Assembly: GCA_963691815.1 (NCBI GenBank)
Contig: OY829647.1
Location: 13,772,360 to 13,836,359 of the forward strand
Direction: 5' to 3'
DNA length: 64,000 nt
From: Echiichthys vipera
Taxonomy: Eukaryota; Chordata; Actinopteri; Perciformes; Trachinidae
The position numbers were made by a program, and so were the translations under genes. How positions within the stretch are numbered: the first letter of the stretch is position 1; each line of letters opens with the position of its first letter. A model generated the notes under the pieces. It saw nothing but the letters and a program-made list of their open reading frames with translations. It did no database searches and was not told the origin of the DNA. Positions 1 to 13,447 of this stretch are shown here, in pieces.

Positions 1-479
1 AGAGGGAAAAGACAGGGGAGAGGGAATTAGGTGAGAGACCATCTACAGTGTTATTTATCGTTTTGTAATAATGACTCGTACAACCCAGATGAGAAAGAAT
101 ACTCAGATGAAGAATGTTATTTGACTGTAGGGATTCAATAACTCTGAATCTTCAGAAATCAACTGCAGTGATCTAGTAAATTGCTTGTACAAGTTACGGC
201 TTGCATTTCTTGCCCGATCTAACTTCGTTGTGGCAAGTTCCTGGTCCCAGATTTCAGCAATTACTATGATGAGTAAAATGTTATCATAAGAGACATAAAT
301 TAAGGCTAAACCCACACAAAAAAAGACCTGAAATAAAACAGAATTCTCCTGCAATATGCAAATTGTTGCCAGAAGGAGCTCCAAATGTATTTAGATCATC
401 TGCTGTATGGAGAAATGTGTGTTGTATGCGTATTGTTCTTGACTTTTTATGTTGACAAGAAAGTGTCCACACATAAACA

Positions 480-740
480 GATGCCACCATGACATTAGGA
501 TGTCCACAGCCTGGTGGCAAAACGAACAAACCTCTGTGAGGCTGTGGGAAATGCTAAATGCTAACACTAGCATGACTACATGTGAGCATGAGATAGCTAT
601 CCGGTGTTAACATGTCAAAATGCTAACATTTAATTAGCACTAAAAGTACAGCTGATGAAAATGTCATTAGTTTTGCAAGTAATAGGTCATAAAGGAGTAT
701 ATGTTGAATTCAAAATTTGACCCAACAATGGCACCTGTGT
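480..740 (+). repeat. Dispersed teleost repeat fragment (GCTAACA/GCTAGCATG-rich)
   Basis: This stretch has repeated 'atgctaa' and 'gctaacat' words, then a conserved 'gtcattagttttgcaagta' block. It matches a very common percomorph repeat, known from memory, whose downstream part mentions 'aaaagtcaggggatcacc'. That downstream part is seen separately at 13448-13700. It lies 3' of mttp exon 7 and does not look coding. Confidence 0.5.
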
Positions 741-845
741 AAATATTAAAGAACCCCACAAGTTGATTGGGATTCTTCTTCAGCAGGACATGAATGTCAT
801 CTAAAAGAGTGTGGCTAAAATGTGGGAAAGTGCACAGGTACTCAC

Positions 846-3800
846 TGATGGACAGCCACTGCATTGGGATTTGACCTTCTCCGCAATGATACCAACAGCT
901 GCCAGTTTGGCATCGATTGTCTTGACAACCCCAGCCACATCTTTTCCAGCAGCCTCCAGCGGTCCAGCCTCTGTCCCTATCAATGTGAGGGTTTGCCTGG
1001 AAAGCAAAAAAATCTCAAATTTAAACTGTGCCAATATTAAAAATGGCAGCACACATTAATTCTTTTTTCAAGCCATTTACCTGGACAAAACTTTAGCTGC
1101 CACAGATCTCTGGGCGTTAACAGCAAGTGAGTGGTATTCTTCAGACACGACCGAACGGATGAAACCATCTTCAAGTGTGAATGTTGTAACAGAACTTGAT
1201 TTCCTGCTCACACCCAACACCTGACAGGGGACACATTAGCAATTTATTAGCGATTCAGTAGCTAGAGTTCATATTTTATCACAGTGAGTCGGTCTGGATG
1301 CTGACATACCTGACTGTGTGTGGTGAATCCGGTCTCCTGAGTCTTACACGTTTCCAGGATCTTGGTTCTCATCACTTGATCTTTTACTGCATTGTACTGG
1401 ACTGTGCACCTTCCAGACACGTCGTTCTGTTAACAGACATAAATTGCATACACATAAGCGACATGTTATGAAATAGGAAACACATGAATAAATGCAAGGG
1501 GAGTGTTATCATGTCATTTACCTCTATCACCTTCCCGGTGTTGAGCTGTACTTGCAGTAAGCTGGCCAGCCCTCTTTTCAGGTTCTTGATGGTTGCAGGT
1601 TCAGCCCAGTAGGAATAAAACGCTTTTGTCTACAAAGAAAGCAACACATTAAACAGAATGTTGGTACATGTAAATGCATGAAACCTTTCATACTTTTTGC
1701 AAAATATGGCGTCAGATTCTAAGTTACAGTACATGCACATTTGACAGCTAGTGCTGCCCACAAAACTCCCTTTCAATACATTACTAGCCGTCACACATGA
1801 GTTTACATTAATAAAGTTAAAATATTAATTTTAATGCATTGTTTCAGCATCCCACTTGCCTGTAGGCAAGCCATATAAGCTCAATATGATGCTGCAGAAA
1901 AATGAAATCAGTTCTTACTCATTCATTTAGCGCCGTTGCTGCACTAAGAAACGTTACTACATAAGAACAAAATGAGCAACAGGAAAAGAAGTGCAATTTG
2001 GAGCCATTTTAAATCTGTTTCATCCACAAAAGCACTTGGTACATTTGGCAGCATGGCCTGCCAGTGCCATATAATTCATTCATTTATTCATTCATCTTCA
2101 ACCGCTTATCCCGGGGTCGGGGTCGCAGGGGGTGCTGGAGCCGATCCCAGCTGACATTGGGCGTGAGGCGGGCTACACCCTGGACAGGACGCCAGTCTAT
2201 CGCAGGGCACTGTGCCACATAATGGACACCAAAAAGAGTCATCCAAAAAGATTTGTTTTCGTCTCTTTGCATCACTACCACCGGGCACAGTGCTGTACAC
2301 GCCGAAACTCACAAAAGCTCTCGGAGTGTCAGTTTTCCTTTGCACACAAATGCATGGTCATGATATCAGAGACTATTTACATTACTATTTACATGCAGAA
2401 ATAAGATATTCTTTGAAGTGCAGATCAAAAACATATCCGGAATTCTTTGGTATTAGCACTTTAGGTGTTTAAAAAGAGTCAACCTCTTATTATATTCTCT
2501 ATACACATCAGTACACACCACTGAGCAGCATGAAGGATGAGTCAGTCTTATTTTTACCTAATGTTGCAGATATCATATGGAACCAAAGCTTGGTGAAATG
2601 TGTTTAGTTAATCTTGGGAAATTCATATCACACCACACAGTTCAGTTTTCCAATGAGAGTTCAGCTCAGTTTAATAACGGATGTACTAATAATGTGTCCT
2701 GCTCATAAGTGGAGAAAGGGTCTTGTTACATTATTCTACAGTGTCTCCTATACAGTATGTAATATATTTGTGGCACTCAACCACCATATCAGCTCGGACC
2801 ACCATAAATAGATTGTCCACTGTGTATCTTTCCTGCCGCAGCTTGCCATCAGTATAAACAACACAACAACACCAGGGGAGACACTGATCTATCCTGTTTC
2901 GTGTAAGCTTTTTTCCACACTGAACCAGTATTAATCCAGTTATATGGCCATTAGTTACAACTTATAAACCACTTTTCTAAAGTGGTATCCAAGCCTTAAT
3001 TGTGGACCAACAAGTAATCAAAAAAAAAACCATTGTGTAAAACATTGTGCTAGTGGTTTTCATGAACTAGTGGCATATGATTCTTTCCCTTAGCCTTTAA
3101 ATGAGATATCTTCCGATCAGTTATTGTTGGCAATTATGCCGTACTGGATAGCACACAGTGATAATGACCTGAACTCAAACACAGCCCAGTAAGTAGGATG
3201 GCAATATGAACCTTATCCACCAACTCAAAGCCACTCTTCAAGTCAGGCTTGTTCATTCATTCATTGACCCTTTGCACTGGTGACCTTTGCACGCACACAA
3301 ATCTGTCTGGTATTTCCCCCTTCCAGCATCATCACTCCAGCACAATGAAAGTAATCTCATGAATTCTCTGAAGTAAACAACAGCGCAGTGTCAGAAGTGG
3401 TGTAACTATGACTTTTTAACTTTACTTATGTAAGCATTTCTCACATGTACAAAATCATGAATAGGATGCTGATGTTTCTTGCCTGAAGTGATTGTAAATT
3501 GTGTTTATGTTTAACAAAAATAATCACTTTTCATTTTGATAGTATTTGAAAAATAAGCATTAAAAACCACTTAAAGGTCCCATATTATGATCAATTTCAG
3601 TTTCATTCTTGTATTTTTTGGTTTCTATTAGAACATGTTTACATGCTTTAATTTCATTTTAGCGCCTGTCTGCTCAGTCTGCTCAGATTGGTCAGCATTT
3701 CCAGGTCTTCTGCATCTGAGCTTTTTGTGTCTCTGCACCATCATTTTAGCCGGGGAATGACTGTAATGGCACTGCCGCAGCACTTTCTACCTATATATAA

Positions 3801-6179
3801 TATATTTGTGACATCACAACCATAAGAAAGTCCTGACTGCTCATTTAAAGGCACAGTTTCTGAACACGGGCTGTGTGCAATTCTCTGTGCTTCGAGCGTT
3901 TTGATTCTTTCACAGTATTTATAAAGCACCTCAACCTGCTTTAAAATAAAAATAAACAATAGGAATCTCAGTTGTTAGAATAAGTCACCTTTGAAATATT
4001 GTCAGGTTGTACAAATGATGCCCGAAATAAGTGGTGTAGCCACTGAAAAGGAGTTTATTTATACACCTATCATTAAATACCAAGGATCTAACCTTTTGCT
4101 ATGTAAACAGCTAAAAGATCCCTGTGTTAAAAATAATGAAATGCTCTTACCTTTCCATTTTTCAGATGCAACAAGAAAGGTTTACTCAGAGCTGCTAGTT
4201 TGGCCTGCCCCATAATGCTTTCTGCAGTGGATCCATGGAGGACATTCTTCTTCTCTGATCGGTGGGACGCAGTGTTGATCCTCACATTTGAGATCTATGA
4301 ATGAGAGATTGATTAATGTGAAAGTCTGCACCCTTCTGTTGGAAATACATTGTTTTGTGCACTGTCAACACACCGCCAGCTACTCTGAAGAAAGGCATGC
4401 AGACTTCACTATCAGGTTCATCAGAAGTGTATTTGTAGTCAGAAATATTATATGGATTCTCATAATGTCCTGTCTCAAAATACCGTCAGTTGAATCAGTT
4501 GGTCGACTTCGCCGCTGGGATCTCTCCACACTAGGTTGATGTCCACATCACTTGAGATCTTGTAGCCAGCACTGCCCTCTTTTGACCCCCTGGTCCTGTC
4601 CACCAGCACCTCAGTGGTGTAGCTGAATTTGTACAGCTGGTTGTTGTTCAGCCGGAGTCCAGCTGCACAACCTGAAGAAACAGGAAACACAGCTGGTGAG
4701 CAAACACGAGTGGAGACAGCGAGAGCGATGTGCTATCAGACTAGTGTCATACATAGTGTGACGATACTGTAGGTTGGTTAAAATGCTGCTGACTTAAAAG
4801 AACTTGCCACAGGTGTTTTATATCAAACATCTATATATTACATTATAGCAGCTTTTATATCTATTGTGTTGTATTTTATTGTCATCATTTGTTTGTTGGT
4901 TTGTCTTTTTAAGCTATTTTCAATACAGTTTTTATTCCAGTTTTACTGCTATTATTGTAATTATAGCAGTTACATTAATTACATTTCATATATATCAAAT
5001 TGTTTAACCGTTTTTGCCTATTAAGTTGTTTTTACGGTCCGTTATAATTTTGTCATTCATCTGTGAAGCACTTTGAACTAAAGGGTGCTATACAAATAAA
5101 GTTTGATTGATTGGATTAAATGATGACAAAGCACTGACACTGATGAATGAACTCAAACCAGAAGACTAGAGAACTGTAGTCTGTCTTTAATTCAGGTCAT
5201 TTTTGATAATAAAGCATGCTGAAACTTAAATTTTTAGCAAATTAATTTGCAAACATCAAACTGTTGCATTGGCTTATCCATTTATTCCAGGTATCATTTA
5301 CTGCTGACCTCTGAAGTACTTTGTTTTTAGCTTCTCAGATACACTGAAGGTACCGTGGGGGTGTCTTTTTTCAAAGAAGAACTTCAACTGAACATAACGT
5401 ATCATGTCATATATCCCCTTATCTATGGATAGGGTTGATTTGATTCAATCAGAGGTCATTTAACAAGGAGTGTTCCACCTGAGAGAAGATAAAAATCTCT
5501 ACGCAGCTCTATTAATGACAAGCTTTCTGTTAGATATGACATTAGGCCACAGAGGAGGACAGACTGACGTGTCAGTACTTGATTTCATCACCAGTCGCTG
5601 AGGAACATGGAGCTGAACTTCAACAAATTTAAAAAAAATCTGGGTCTTTGGTGGTCAACAGCTGACTGAGATTCTTAGGAAACAGCAGAAGCAAAACACT
5701 GACAGAAATAATGTGGGTTTCTTTGTTTCATAATGTTGTGTTTTATGCCTTTTGACTCTTTCACCTCTTATCAATCAGTGATGTCACAAAGCAGCATCAT
5801 GCAGAGCCTCGTGGCCTCTCTAAAATCATTCATTCATTCATTTGGAGATTTTAAAGTCTCTGTGGCACAATAAAAATGAAACTTGACACCGCACAGCATC
5901 CATAATTTACAACTTCACCTCTATTAAGAAGCCTCCAGAGCACAGCGCAGTGTTACTACAAATATATCTGGGTCCTTTTTACTAATTGAGCATGAAGTTG
6001 ACATCTTTTTCTCCCAGATAACTGAATCCAGCATTTGTTAAATAATCTGTTAGCAGGCCCCAGACATTACCACCACACACACACACACGATCTACTACTC
6101 TTAAGAAAATCAACTCACCTGTGGCAGAAGCAGAGACAGAGAAGGATGCACAAAGCAAGAACACAACTCGAGTGAACAT
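846..6179 (-). CDS. mttp: Microsomal triglyceride transfer protein large subunit, exons 1-7 (partial)
   Basis: MTTP works in the ER lumen with protein disulfide isomerase and transfers triglyceride and phospholipid onto nascent apoB lipoproteins. Coding exons read on the minus strand: 6119-6179, 4484-4671, 4151-4294, 1522-1629, 1310-1426, 1081-1220, 846-996. All have AG/GT borders and the phases join, giving 303 codons. Exon 1 encodes a signal peptide (MFTRVVFLLCASFSVSA). Exon 2 encodes the start of the lipid-transport N-domain (LRLNNNQLYKFSYTTEVL, then DINLVWRDPSGE). Exon 4 has KAFYSYWAE, exon 5 CKTQETGFTT, and exon 7 TEAGPLEAAGKD and QCSGCPS. These align in order with human MTTP. The human protein is about 894 aa, so roughly the C-terminal two thirds is off the left edge. 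The start is the first ATG before the signal peptide. No frame break is seen. Confidence 0.93.
2075..2212 (+). repeat. Dispersed repeat in mttp intron 3 (ATTC-start, 'gctggagccgatcccagctg')
   Basis: An ATTC-rich start is followed by 'cttatcccggggtcgg' and 'cctggacaggacgccagtc'. This wording is found many times over in fish genomes as a retroposon-derived repeat. The family is not assigned. It breaks off near 2212 into unrelated AT-rich sequence. Confidence 0.6.
3573..3960 (-). mobile_element. Non-autonomous element with 'aaggtcccatattatg' terminus
   Basis: The left end reads aaggtcccatattatg. The same terminus occurs inverted at 20764-20776 ('cataatatgggacctt'). The internal text is shared too: 'ttctattagaacatgtttac' here against 'gtaaacatgttctagtagaa' there, plus the 'cagattggtcag' / 'ctgaccaatcag' pair. 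It looks like a short non-coding DNA element present twice in opposite orientations. It sits in mttp intron 3. Confidence 0.55.
5040..5118 (+). repeat. 3' tail of a teleost LINE/SINE-type retroposon
   Basis: 'gtgaagcactttgaac' followed by 'gtgctatacaaataaagttt' and (gatt)n is the usual 3' end of a fish retroposon family. A decayed version is at 25414-25465. It lies in mttp intron 1. Confidence 0.55.
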
Positions 6180-6475
6180 TGTGTGTCCTCTCTCTGTATA
6201 GCCAGAAGAAGCAAACACAGAGTCAGTGGCTGAAGTGGCACTAAAGGGCCCCCTAAAAAAAGAAAGGCAAAGCAAGTCCGAGCTTCTCCTGTTATGTTTT
6301 ATCGGAGGGGAGGGCAGACTCCAAACTCCACGCTCAAGTACTAAGTACGAGATAACTAGCTAATCATTAACAAGAGGAGCACAGATTTGACAGGAACTTC
6401 TGCCGTTGACAGATGCAGCCAGGACTCCCCTTTTAAAACAGCGGGACAGCGCGTGCGTCTGCGCGCGGCCGCGTG
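6180..6475 (-). promoter_or_regulatory. Putative mttp 5' UTR and promoter zone
   Basis: Directly upstream of the mttp ATG (minus strand) lie short 5' UTR-like sequence and a possible splice acceptor (TTTTTTTAG) near 6250. A small CpG-rich patch follows at 6447-6475. No clear TATA box could be fixed, so the transcription start is not assigned. Confidence 0.35.
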
Positions 6476-6938
6476 CTTGATTGATCAAATGAAATGGGAT
6501 TATCTGATTGATTCACTTGATCAAAAGACAATACGTGAGACTCGCCGTCTTTAGATTTCCACTCAAGTGCATGTCCTGACGAGTCAACGAGCATTAAAGT
6601 TATTTTAGGCTAATAGAAAAAAAACATGGGATCAGCGCAAAACTATCTTAATAAGAGCGTTTATATTTACCCAGATGTGGCAGAGAGACGACCTCATGTT
6701 AGACACCTTTCACCTCGTTTTCTTCTTCCCATGAACAGTCGGTACTTTGTCGGGGTGTTTCGGTTCAGGAGGAAATGGGCAGTCGGTCAGTGAAACCAGC
6801 CCTCTGACTCAAATTACAGCATATCACTGGAGACAGAAGTTTTCAGCATAGAGCCAGTCTGTGTGAAATAATGGATGTGGGATTTTTTTCAGTTTTGGAT
6901 AAAATGAGGATATTAGGATGATCAAAGTAAGGCAGTCC

Positions 6939-7497
6939 TTACCAAAAAATAGGTTGATTCAAGTGTGCTGTTAGTATACTTCTTTTAAACTACAAATAGA
7001 TAGTATACTTTCAGTGAACTTTTTCATCAGATACTGTATAGACTCAGTAAAAGCGCACTTAAGTATGCTTGAGTGAAAAGTACAGAAAAGTCCAAGTATA
7101 GTTAGCTTATACTTGTACTTAGTCTTTTCATTGAGATAGCAAAGGTATACCTATAAGTTAACTTGTACTCTAAAGTATACTTTCCTAAATTAGAAAGTTA
7201 GCTATAGAAGTATATTTCTAGTGGACTAAAAGTATACCTTAAGTTAACTTAGTATAGTTTCAGTACAAAATAAAACTCACATAAACTAGTTTACTGCTCT
7301 TATACTTAAACGTATACTTTTATAAACTAAAAAATGGGCCAATTTAGTCCCAGACAATATTAGAATAGATTTAGGTATAGCACATTGATATTAGTACACT
7401 TTACACTTACTTCATAAAGTATACTAAGGTAAATGTACTTGAACTTTACTTAAGTATACTTAATAAAATTAACTTCTAGTATTCGTCTTTTTGGTAA
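6939..7497. mobile_element. MITE with TTACCAAAAA terminal inverted repeats
   Basis: The ends are TTACCAAAAA (6939-6948) and TTTTTGGTAA (7488-7497). The 8-bp flanks are GGCAGTCC and TGGAGTCC (6 of 8 match), which would fit an aged hAT-type target duplication. The interior is filled with degenerate, self-complementary AGTATACTT units. No ORF. It lies about 0.8 kb upstream of the mttp start codon. Confidence 0.6.
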
Positions 7498-7552
7498 TGG
7501 AGTCCAGACTTCATTAATAAATGTATTATATTAAGATAAATAGCCTGTTAGA

Positions 7553-7718
<166 letters not shown>

Positions 7719-9820
7719 TCTTTAATCAGCAGCAAAAGGTAACTTCCCACTTATTGCCATGTTTTTATTTAGATTAAATCAAATCCTTCTCTATTATCAC
7801 ATTGTTGTGGTATTTTAGGTTTTAGTTGAAGGTAAAGCTGTTTGTCATGAAGCATCTTCACACCTCTTGACGTCAGTATCCTTTGATTCTGGTTCTCAAC
7901 AGTTCTCAGTACAAGAGTATAGAGAGGGAGATGATGTTTATATTTAGATTGTCACAGCAAACTAGTTTTACTTAAAACGGAGTAGTAAAATAGTACATAA
8001 CGTCACAATATAATACAATAACAATACTTTCTACCAAATAAATGTCCTGCATTTATGATATTAATTAAGTAAAAGAGCGGATTGGTATTATTGTACTACT
8101 GTAAACATGTACTTAAAGTATCAAGAGTGAAATGTTATATACTTTGTTAGTGAACAGAGTGCTACATATGTGTTTGTAAACTGTAACAATGTAGCTGTCA
8201 GTAACAATGAAGTTAGAAGTTCAATGATTTATAATTATAATAAAACATTGTATTTGTATCGCGCTTAGAGGTACTAAAAGACACTTTACATAATGCTATA
8301 AAAACAATATATTTAAAACAAGTACATTAAAAACAAGCAGGCTATATTTAAGAAGGAAGTTAGGGTAAAAAGATAATTGTGAAATGTAGTCGATGGAAAG
8401 CCTAAAGTGACATAAAATGGAAGTAAGTTATCTCGAACGTGTTGTAAACAGACTTCAGATCGAAGCACAGCAACAGTGAATACAGTAAGTGTGAATTTGA
8501 CGGAGCAGCCAGTGGGTGTCAGTGTTTGTCTGCTGGTGCTGATGGTTTCCAGTTTAGAGTGTCTCTCTGTGAATCTGAATCCAGAGCAGAAAGCAGAAAT
8601 TAGACTGCTCCAGGACTGACACCTCTACAGAATGTTTGTGTCTTCAGGTTGAGGTTATCTAATCCAGCATGCAGACATAATCTCAGCTCCCCTTATCTGA
8701 TGATGCCTTCACTGTCCTAAAACATGACTTCAACAATTAGGAAGCTGGTCGGTCGGTAGATAACTTTTCTGGATGTCAATATCCGTCCTTCAGCCAGCAG
8801 TCAGGAGCCGCTGCTGTGCTTCTCTGATGGACTGTGGTATCTCTCACAGATTATATCTGATATCTGAAGTGCAAGGAAGTGTGCCATGACCTGCGTTACA
8901 CTGCTGGACGATAACTCTCTTTTTTTTAATAAAAATAATGCATGTACGTATGATAATATGTTATCTCTAGTTTTTTTTCTATCAACTTAAAACAACAAAC
9001 ACCTTTTATTGCTAGAAAAAGAGGATGGTACCGATCATAATCACAAACTGCGGTATATCACCACACAAACACACTGGATGAAACAATAAAGTGAGTAGAA
9101 AACAATTCAGTACAATACAACAAATCCAGACACAGTCATACGAAATGGGCTAGATGTGCAGTGCAATGCTTAGTAATTCCTTCAGTGCAAACAGATAAAG
9201 CATGAATCACAAAGTACACTATAAAGGAGCAAATATATGCCATTTAACATAAATAAGAAATGTTAATTGATGACACACACATTCATTATACATAAAATGA
9301 GGTGAAATAATACACTAAAGCACACAGAATGATATTAAAGTAGGTTTTCCTAACTGCAAAGAAACAGAAACATATGGGGTCAAGTCGTCTCTAATGTAAG
9401 ACAGAGCAATACTAAGAATGGATTTATAAGTTTAACAATAACATATTTGAATCAGTTGAAAAAAAAAAAGTGGCGGTCAATGGTATATGAGCAATATGTC
9501 CCACAATACTGTTTCTACTTGTAGCCCTTGATGCCGTTCAGCATATTTGATGAAGTTGATATACGTGTGTGATTCTTGCCGTTTTGGGGGTTGTGAAAAT
9601 CTTAATTGGAGAGCAAGTTGGGAATGCGTGTGGAGGTTGATTAAATCATTAGGAGCAACTCTGTTGGTTGCTGTTCTCTATGGAGACTATAAAAAAGGCT
9701 GACGTAATACTGAGGCATCTGGCCAAAGGTCAGATCACTGCAATCAATCCCTGATAACACAGCAAACACATTATCAAAGCTGGGTATCTTAATTGCAAAT
9801 TATCAGTGTTTTGTTGAAAG
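7719..9820. other. AT-rich intergenic stretch, no gene seen
   Basis: I see no splice-consistent or conserved coding sequence here. It is AT-rich with short A/T runs, and lies between the mttp 5' end and the tspan5 3' side. Confidence 0.5.
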
Positions 9821-9824
9821 AAAC

Positions 9825-9839
9825 GTGTGTGTGTGTGTT

Positions 9840-9886
<47 letters not shown>
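9825..9886 (+). repeat. (GT)n microsatellite
   Basis: GT dinucleotide run of about 60 bp with one TTGG interruption. Confidence 0.97.
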
Positions 9887-10269
9887 ACACTAATCTTGGT
9901 TGTTTTCTCTGTGAATGAGGTTTATTTAAAGAGAAAAAAAGCAATGTGGCTGGACGACTCCACCTCAGACTAATCAACAGATGACAATAAGGGCACTGAA
10001 AACAGTCTGAGACAACACATGAACAGCAGAGAGACGAAGCCCTGCTCTGACTGCCAAAACCAACCTCTGGTACATGTATTTACCACATTTATTTTTTCAA
10101 CAACTTCTCAGAAAACCCCATTTTTTAATAATCTAATTTTCTGTGGAGATTTCTTTTGATTGGATTTCTGGTGCTCTGCTTGCTAACATTTGAATATCTT
10201 GGTCATTAAGTTTCAGCCTCTCCTTTCATAATAACTAAATTTGGATTAAAAAAATACATTTTAAAATGT

Positions 10270-10620
10270 TACATTAAATTTCATTTAGCTGACGCTTTTG
10301 TCCAAAGAATATTCCAATAAGTGCATTCAACAGTGGGGGTAGAAACCAGAAGAGCAAGTATTAAGTAAGTAAACTATAAAGTACTATACTATTAATATAA
10401 TAATAATAATAATACTATAAGTGCAATTTTTTTTTGTTCAAATGAATCATCTTTTTAGCCAAGGTGCAGTCGAAAGAGATGCGTTTTTAGCCTATGGCGA
10501 AAGATGTGCAGACTTTTTGATGTCCAAATTTCGATCGAGTGACTATGTGTTCCTCTTAGTGAGGGAGCAGCAAGCCGCTTTGCCGATAAGTGGGCGGGCT
10601 GTCTTGAAAATCTTGAAATT
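10270..10620 (+). repeat. Dispersed teleost repeat ('catttagctgacgctttt')
   Basis: The segment carries 'tttagctgacgcttttgtcc', 'aataagtgcattcaaca', 'ggcgaaagatgtgcagac' and 'cgatcgagtgactatgtgt', in the order found in a very common fish interspersed repeat. A 114-residue ORF at 10421-10765 lies across it and is a by-product of the repeat, not a gene. Confidence 0.65.
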
Positions 10621-12762
10621 TAAGTTAAATGTCAAAAACACAAGAAAGCTAATTGTTTCCCTTGTGTGGAGAAGGTCGGTGTGGATGCACAATGAATTTT
10701 CTTTTAGCTCAAAACTGAGTCTGATATTAAACAATTCAAACACACAGCCTACATGGCCCTATTGAGTAAATCAACTCTCTCTAACACAGCATGTACTTAT
10801 CTTTATTTTTGAAAGTTTAAAAAGTAAACAACTGTGGCCAAACTACTTTAACCAACGATCTCTATATAGTATGTATACTCAGACAAAAGTTTACAAAGAC
10901 CCACATTTATTCAGATATATATTTACAACTTGTCACAATCCAGGTATTTACAAGAATCAGGAAAACACATGAAACAGAAATTATAATCAGGAATATGTAG
11001 AAATCACAAATATGGCACTGAGTGGTAAGAAAAAGTGTGATCAGTCAACAACAATCATATGAAGCTTTGAGAGTGAGAAAAGGACATTTGACGCCCATTG
11101 CAGCTGTATTATGTGTGATAAGGATGTTCAGTTCAACAAGGCTGCAGAAAATCTAACTTCTAAATAAGAGCTCTATGTAATTACATACTGCAGGTTCACA
11201 CAGCCTTAAATAAAATGGCTGTGTTTCCTTCCATGCTGTGCAGTTCTGTTAAAGTTCTGTTACCGCAGAATGAAATGCTGCCAGGAAATAAACATAGAAT
11301 AGAAAGAAAAACATACAAGTTGTATCTCATTTCTCAAGTTTGCATTTAAAATATAACGCTGGTGAGAGAGAGAGAGCCTGTGTGCTCTACTTTCAAGTGT
11401 ATGTAAGCTATAAATCGTTTCTACACTCAGTTAGCAGTGCCAGCATGCCATTCGTGATGAACATTGGAAACAGCTTGTATCCTAATTTTCCAGTGAAAAC
11501 TTACAGATCAAAATCCAACACAACAAACAAAAGGTATATCATCAGTGAGGCAGTTTCCATCAAAGAAACACATCAGCGAAGACTAAAAAATAGAGGGAAA
11601 TGACTGACAGTTAGGTAATGTGCAAGGAACAGAACAGCACAACATATAATATCATATAATGTGCTGAAAAACATTTCATATCAAACTGCTTTTTGGAAAG
11701 AAATATCTGACATTATGGAGCACCATGAAGCTTTTTTAAGGAGAAGTGCCCCCTCCAGTGGCTGCTGCTTGACTTAAATAACAGTCCTTCATGACAGAAA
11801 TCACTCTTATATGTGAAGATTAAAGTGCTTAAGGCTGACTTTTGATTTGCCGCGTCTTCTGCTTTCTTTCAGTATATTTAGACTTTTTTTTAAATGTCAC
11901 TCCTAAAATTCTGCAAAGCCTACAACATCAATCATATCCCTTCATGACACTAAATGTTACTACATCCATCTCAGCCCCACAAAACTCTGCTAACGACTGT
12001 ATGTAGAATTAAGACGAGCATAATGTCACAGACGGAAATAAATCTAAATGTTAATTCTCCGTCGCTTTAAGCAGATACCATTACACATTCAACAAAGTGC
12101 TAACCAGCCGGTTCACTCTAAATTAGTGACTATTTTACAAATATCTTTTTAAAATACTTAACATTAATGAAATACATTTAGGAGAGCCATTGTCCTTCCA
12201 GTAGACAATAGGCATGCAGTGCATTTCCAGAATCATTTTTATCTTTATACACAACCCTTACATGCAGTGTTAAAAACTGCTGCTTTGAGACATATAAAAC
12301 CAAGGCCAGTTTCTGAATGAAGCACTACCTCCGATAAAACATCTAATCTACCAGTTCATCTACAGGTTTACAGGCTTTCAAACTGCAGCAAAATGAAGTG
12401 GGACATTTGAGCCATTCATAGCTGTTCACACTGTAAAGCATTTGCACTTAATTTGTTTCATTTTACCTGTGTAAAAGCTACAATACATTTCAGAGGTTGT
12501 GCTTCATTCAAAAACAGAGCCACAAATAACTCTAAAAATAACTCTACATTTACTATTTACATGTGAATGAGACTCTTTTTCTGGACACATCAGCTGATTC
12601 ATTTACTTCCCTTTGTTGCTGCCGTCCAAACTTCAGAGTCCTGTATCAAACAAAAACACTTGATTGCAAAGACAATCCACATGGGGAAAATCAATAGAAT
12701 CAGTCGATGCGAATATAAATATTTATGCCGCAACATTAACGATAAAATCTAAAAGTGCTTAC

Positions 12763-12815
12763 CTTGTACATCCTTCTTGCCTTTGGGGATTCTGTGGAGG
12801 TCTTAGGTAAACAAA
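12763..12815 (-). other. Exon-like segment downstream of tspan5 stop
   Basis: The minus strand has an acceptor CATCTGCAG before 12815 and a donor AAG/GTAAGCAC at 12763. Spliced to tspan5 at the donor inside its stop codon, it would replace the last Trp by Cys-Leu-Phe-Thr and then stop. It may be an alternative terminal exon, a 3' UTR exon, or chance. Confidence 0.3.
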
Positions 12816-13277
12816 CTGCAGATGAAAACAGGAGGAAGCTTTAAGAACAGACGCAATGAAATGAAGACATAAAGTGCACAATTACATAACAAACTATCAT
12901 TCGCTAATTAGCGGTAAACCAAAGGTACATCTGAGGATGATGGCTTGCAGGCATTTTGAAGATAATCCAAGCGGCAACCTCTGGGGCTGACAAATGAAGC
13001 CAACGCGGATTTGCCAAATACAGTGCAGCTCCTTGAACGGCTGGTTGAGGATGGTTTCAAAAAGCCAAAGAGTCAATCTTCATAGACCCCCATGTCAAAA
13101 TGCCCAACTTTACAGCAGAAAATAATGGGAAAATGTAAATAACGGTCTCTTTAGCTGACTTCCCCTGTTCATGACAACTCTACAGGGGGTGGATTTTTAT
13201 ATAACTCACCCATTTAAATTATATCAAGGATTAAAATGACGTAGAATTAAGTGCGTGGGCATTTGTCACAGGTGGCG

Positions 13278-13447
13278 AGCATAGACTGTAGGCTTCACTC
13301 GGCCTGCCTCTGCTCCATCCACGTACGCAATTTTTGAAATTGGCCAAGATTGCAACAGCAGGGGCCACCCACTTTGAGCTTCACAATGGCTCCTTGAGAA
13401 ACCTATGGGTGACGCCACAGAGACTATGTCCATATTTTATACAGTGA
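13278..13447. repeat. Decayed palindromic element (CATAGACTGT ... tatacagtgacg)
   Basis: The left end 'catagactgtaggc' and right end 'gtccatattttatacagtg' resemble the inverted termini of a widespread fish MITE that carries 'atggacatagtctc' inside. It is degenerate and has no ORF. Confidence 0.45.

Noticed and set aside
103..384. Minus-strand ORF with AEIWDQELATTKLD, considered as mttp exon 8
   Set aside because: It superficially resembles the 'SELW' start of exon 8, but the only acceptor there (ATCATAG) gives a stop in the phase required after exon 7, and no donor fits.
667..864. Minus-strand ORF with LLDDIHVLLKKNPNQLVGFFN as an mttp exon
   Set aside because: The acceptor phase does not match exon 7 and the segment abuts a dispersed repeat; no convincing alignment to MTTP.
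10421..10765. 114-residue ORF in the tspan5 3' region
   Set aside because: It lies within a common teleost interspersed repeat ('gatgtgcagac', 'gatcgagtgactatgtgt') and continues into unrelated sequence.
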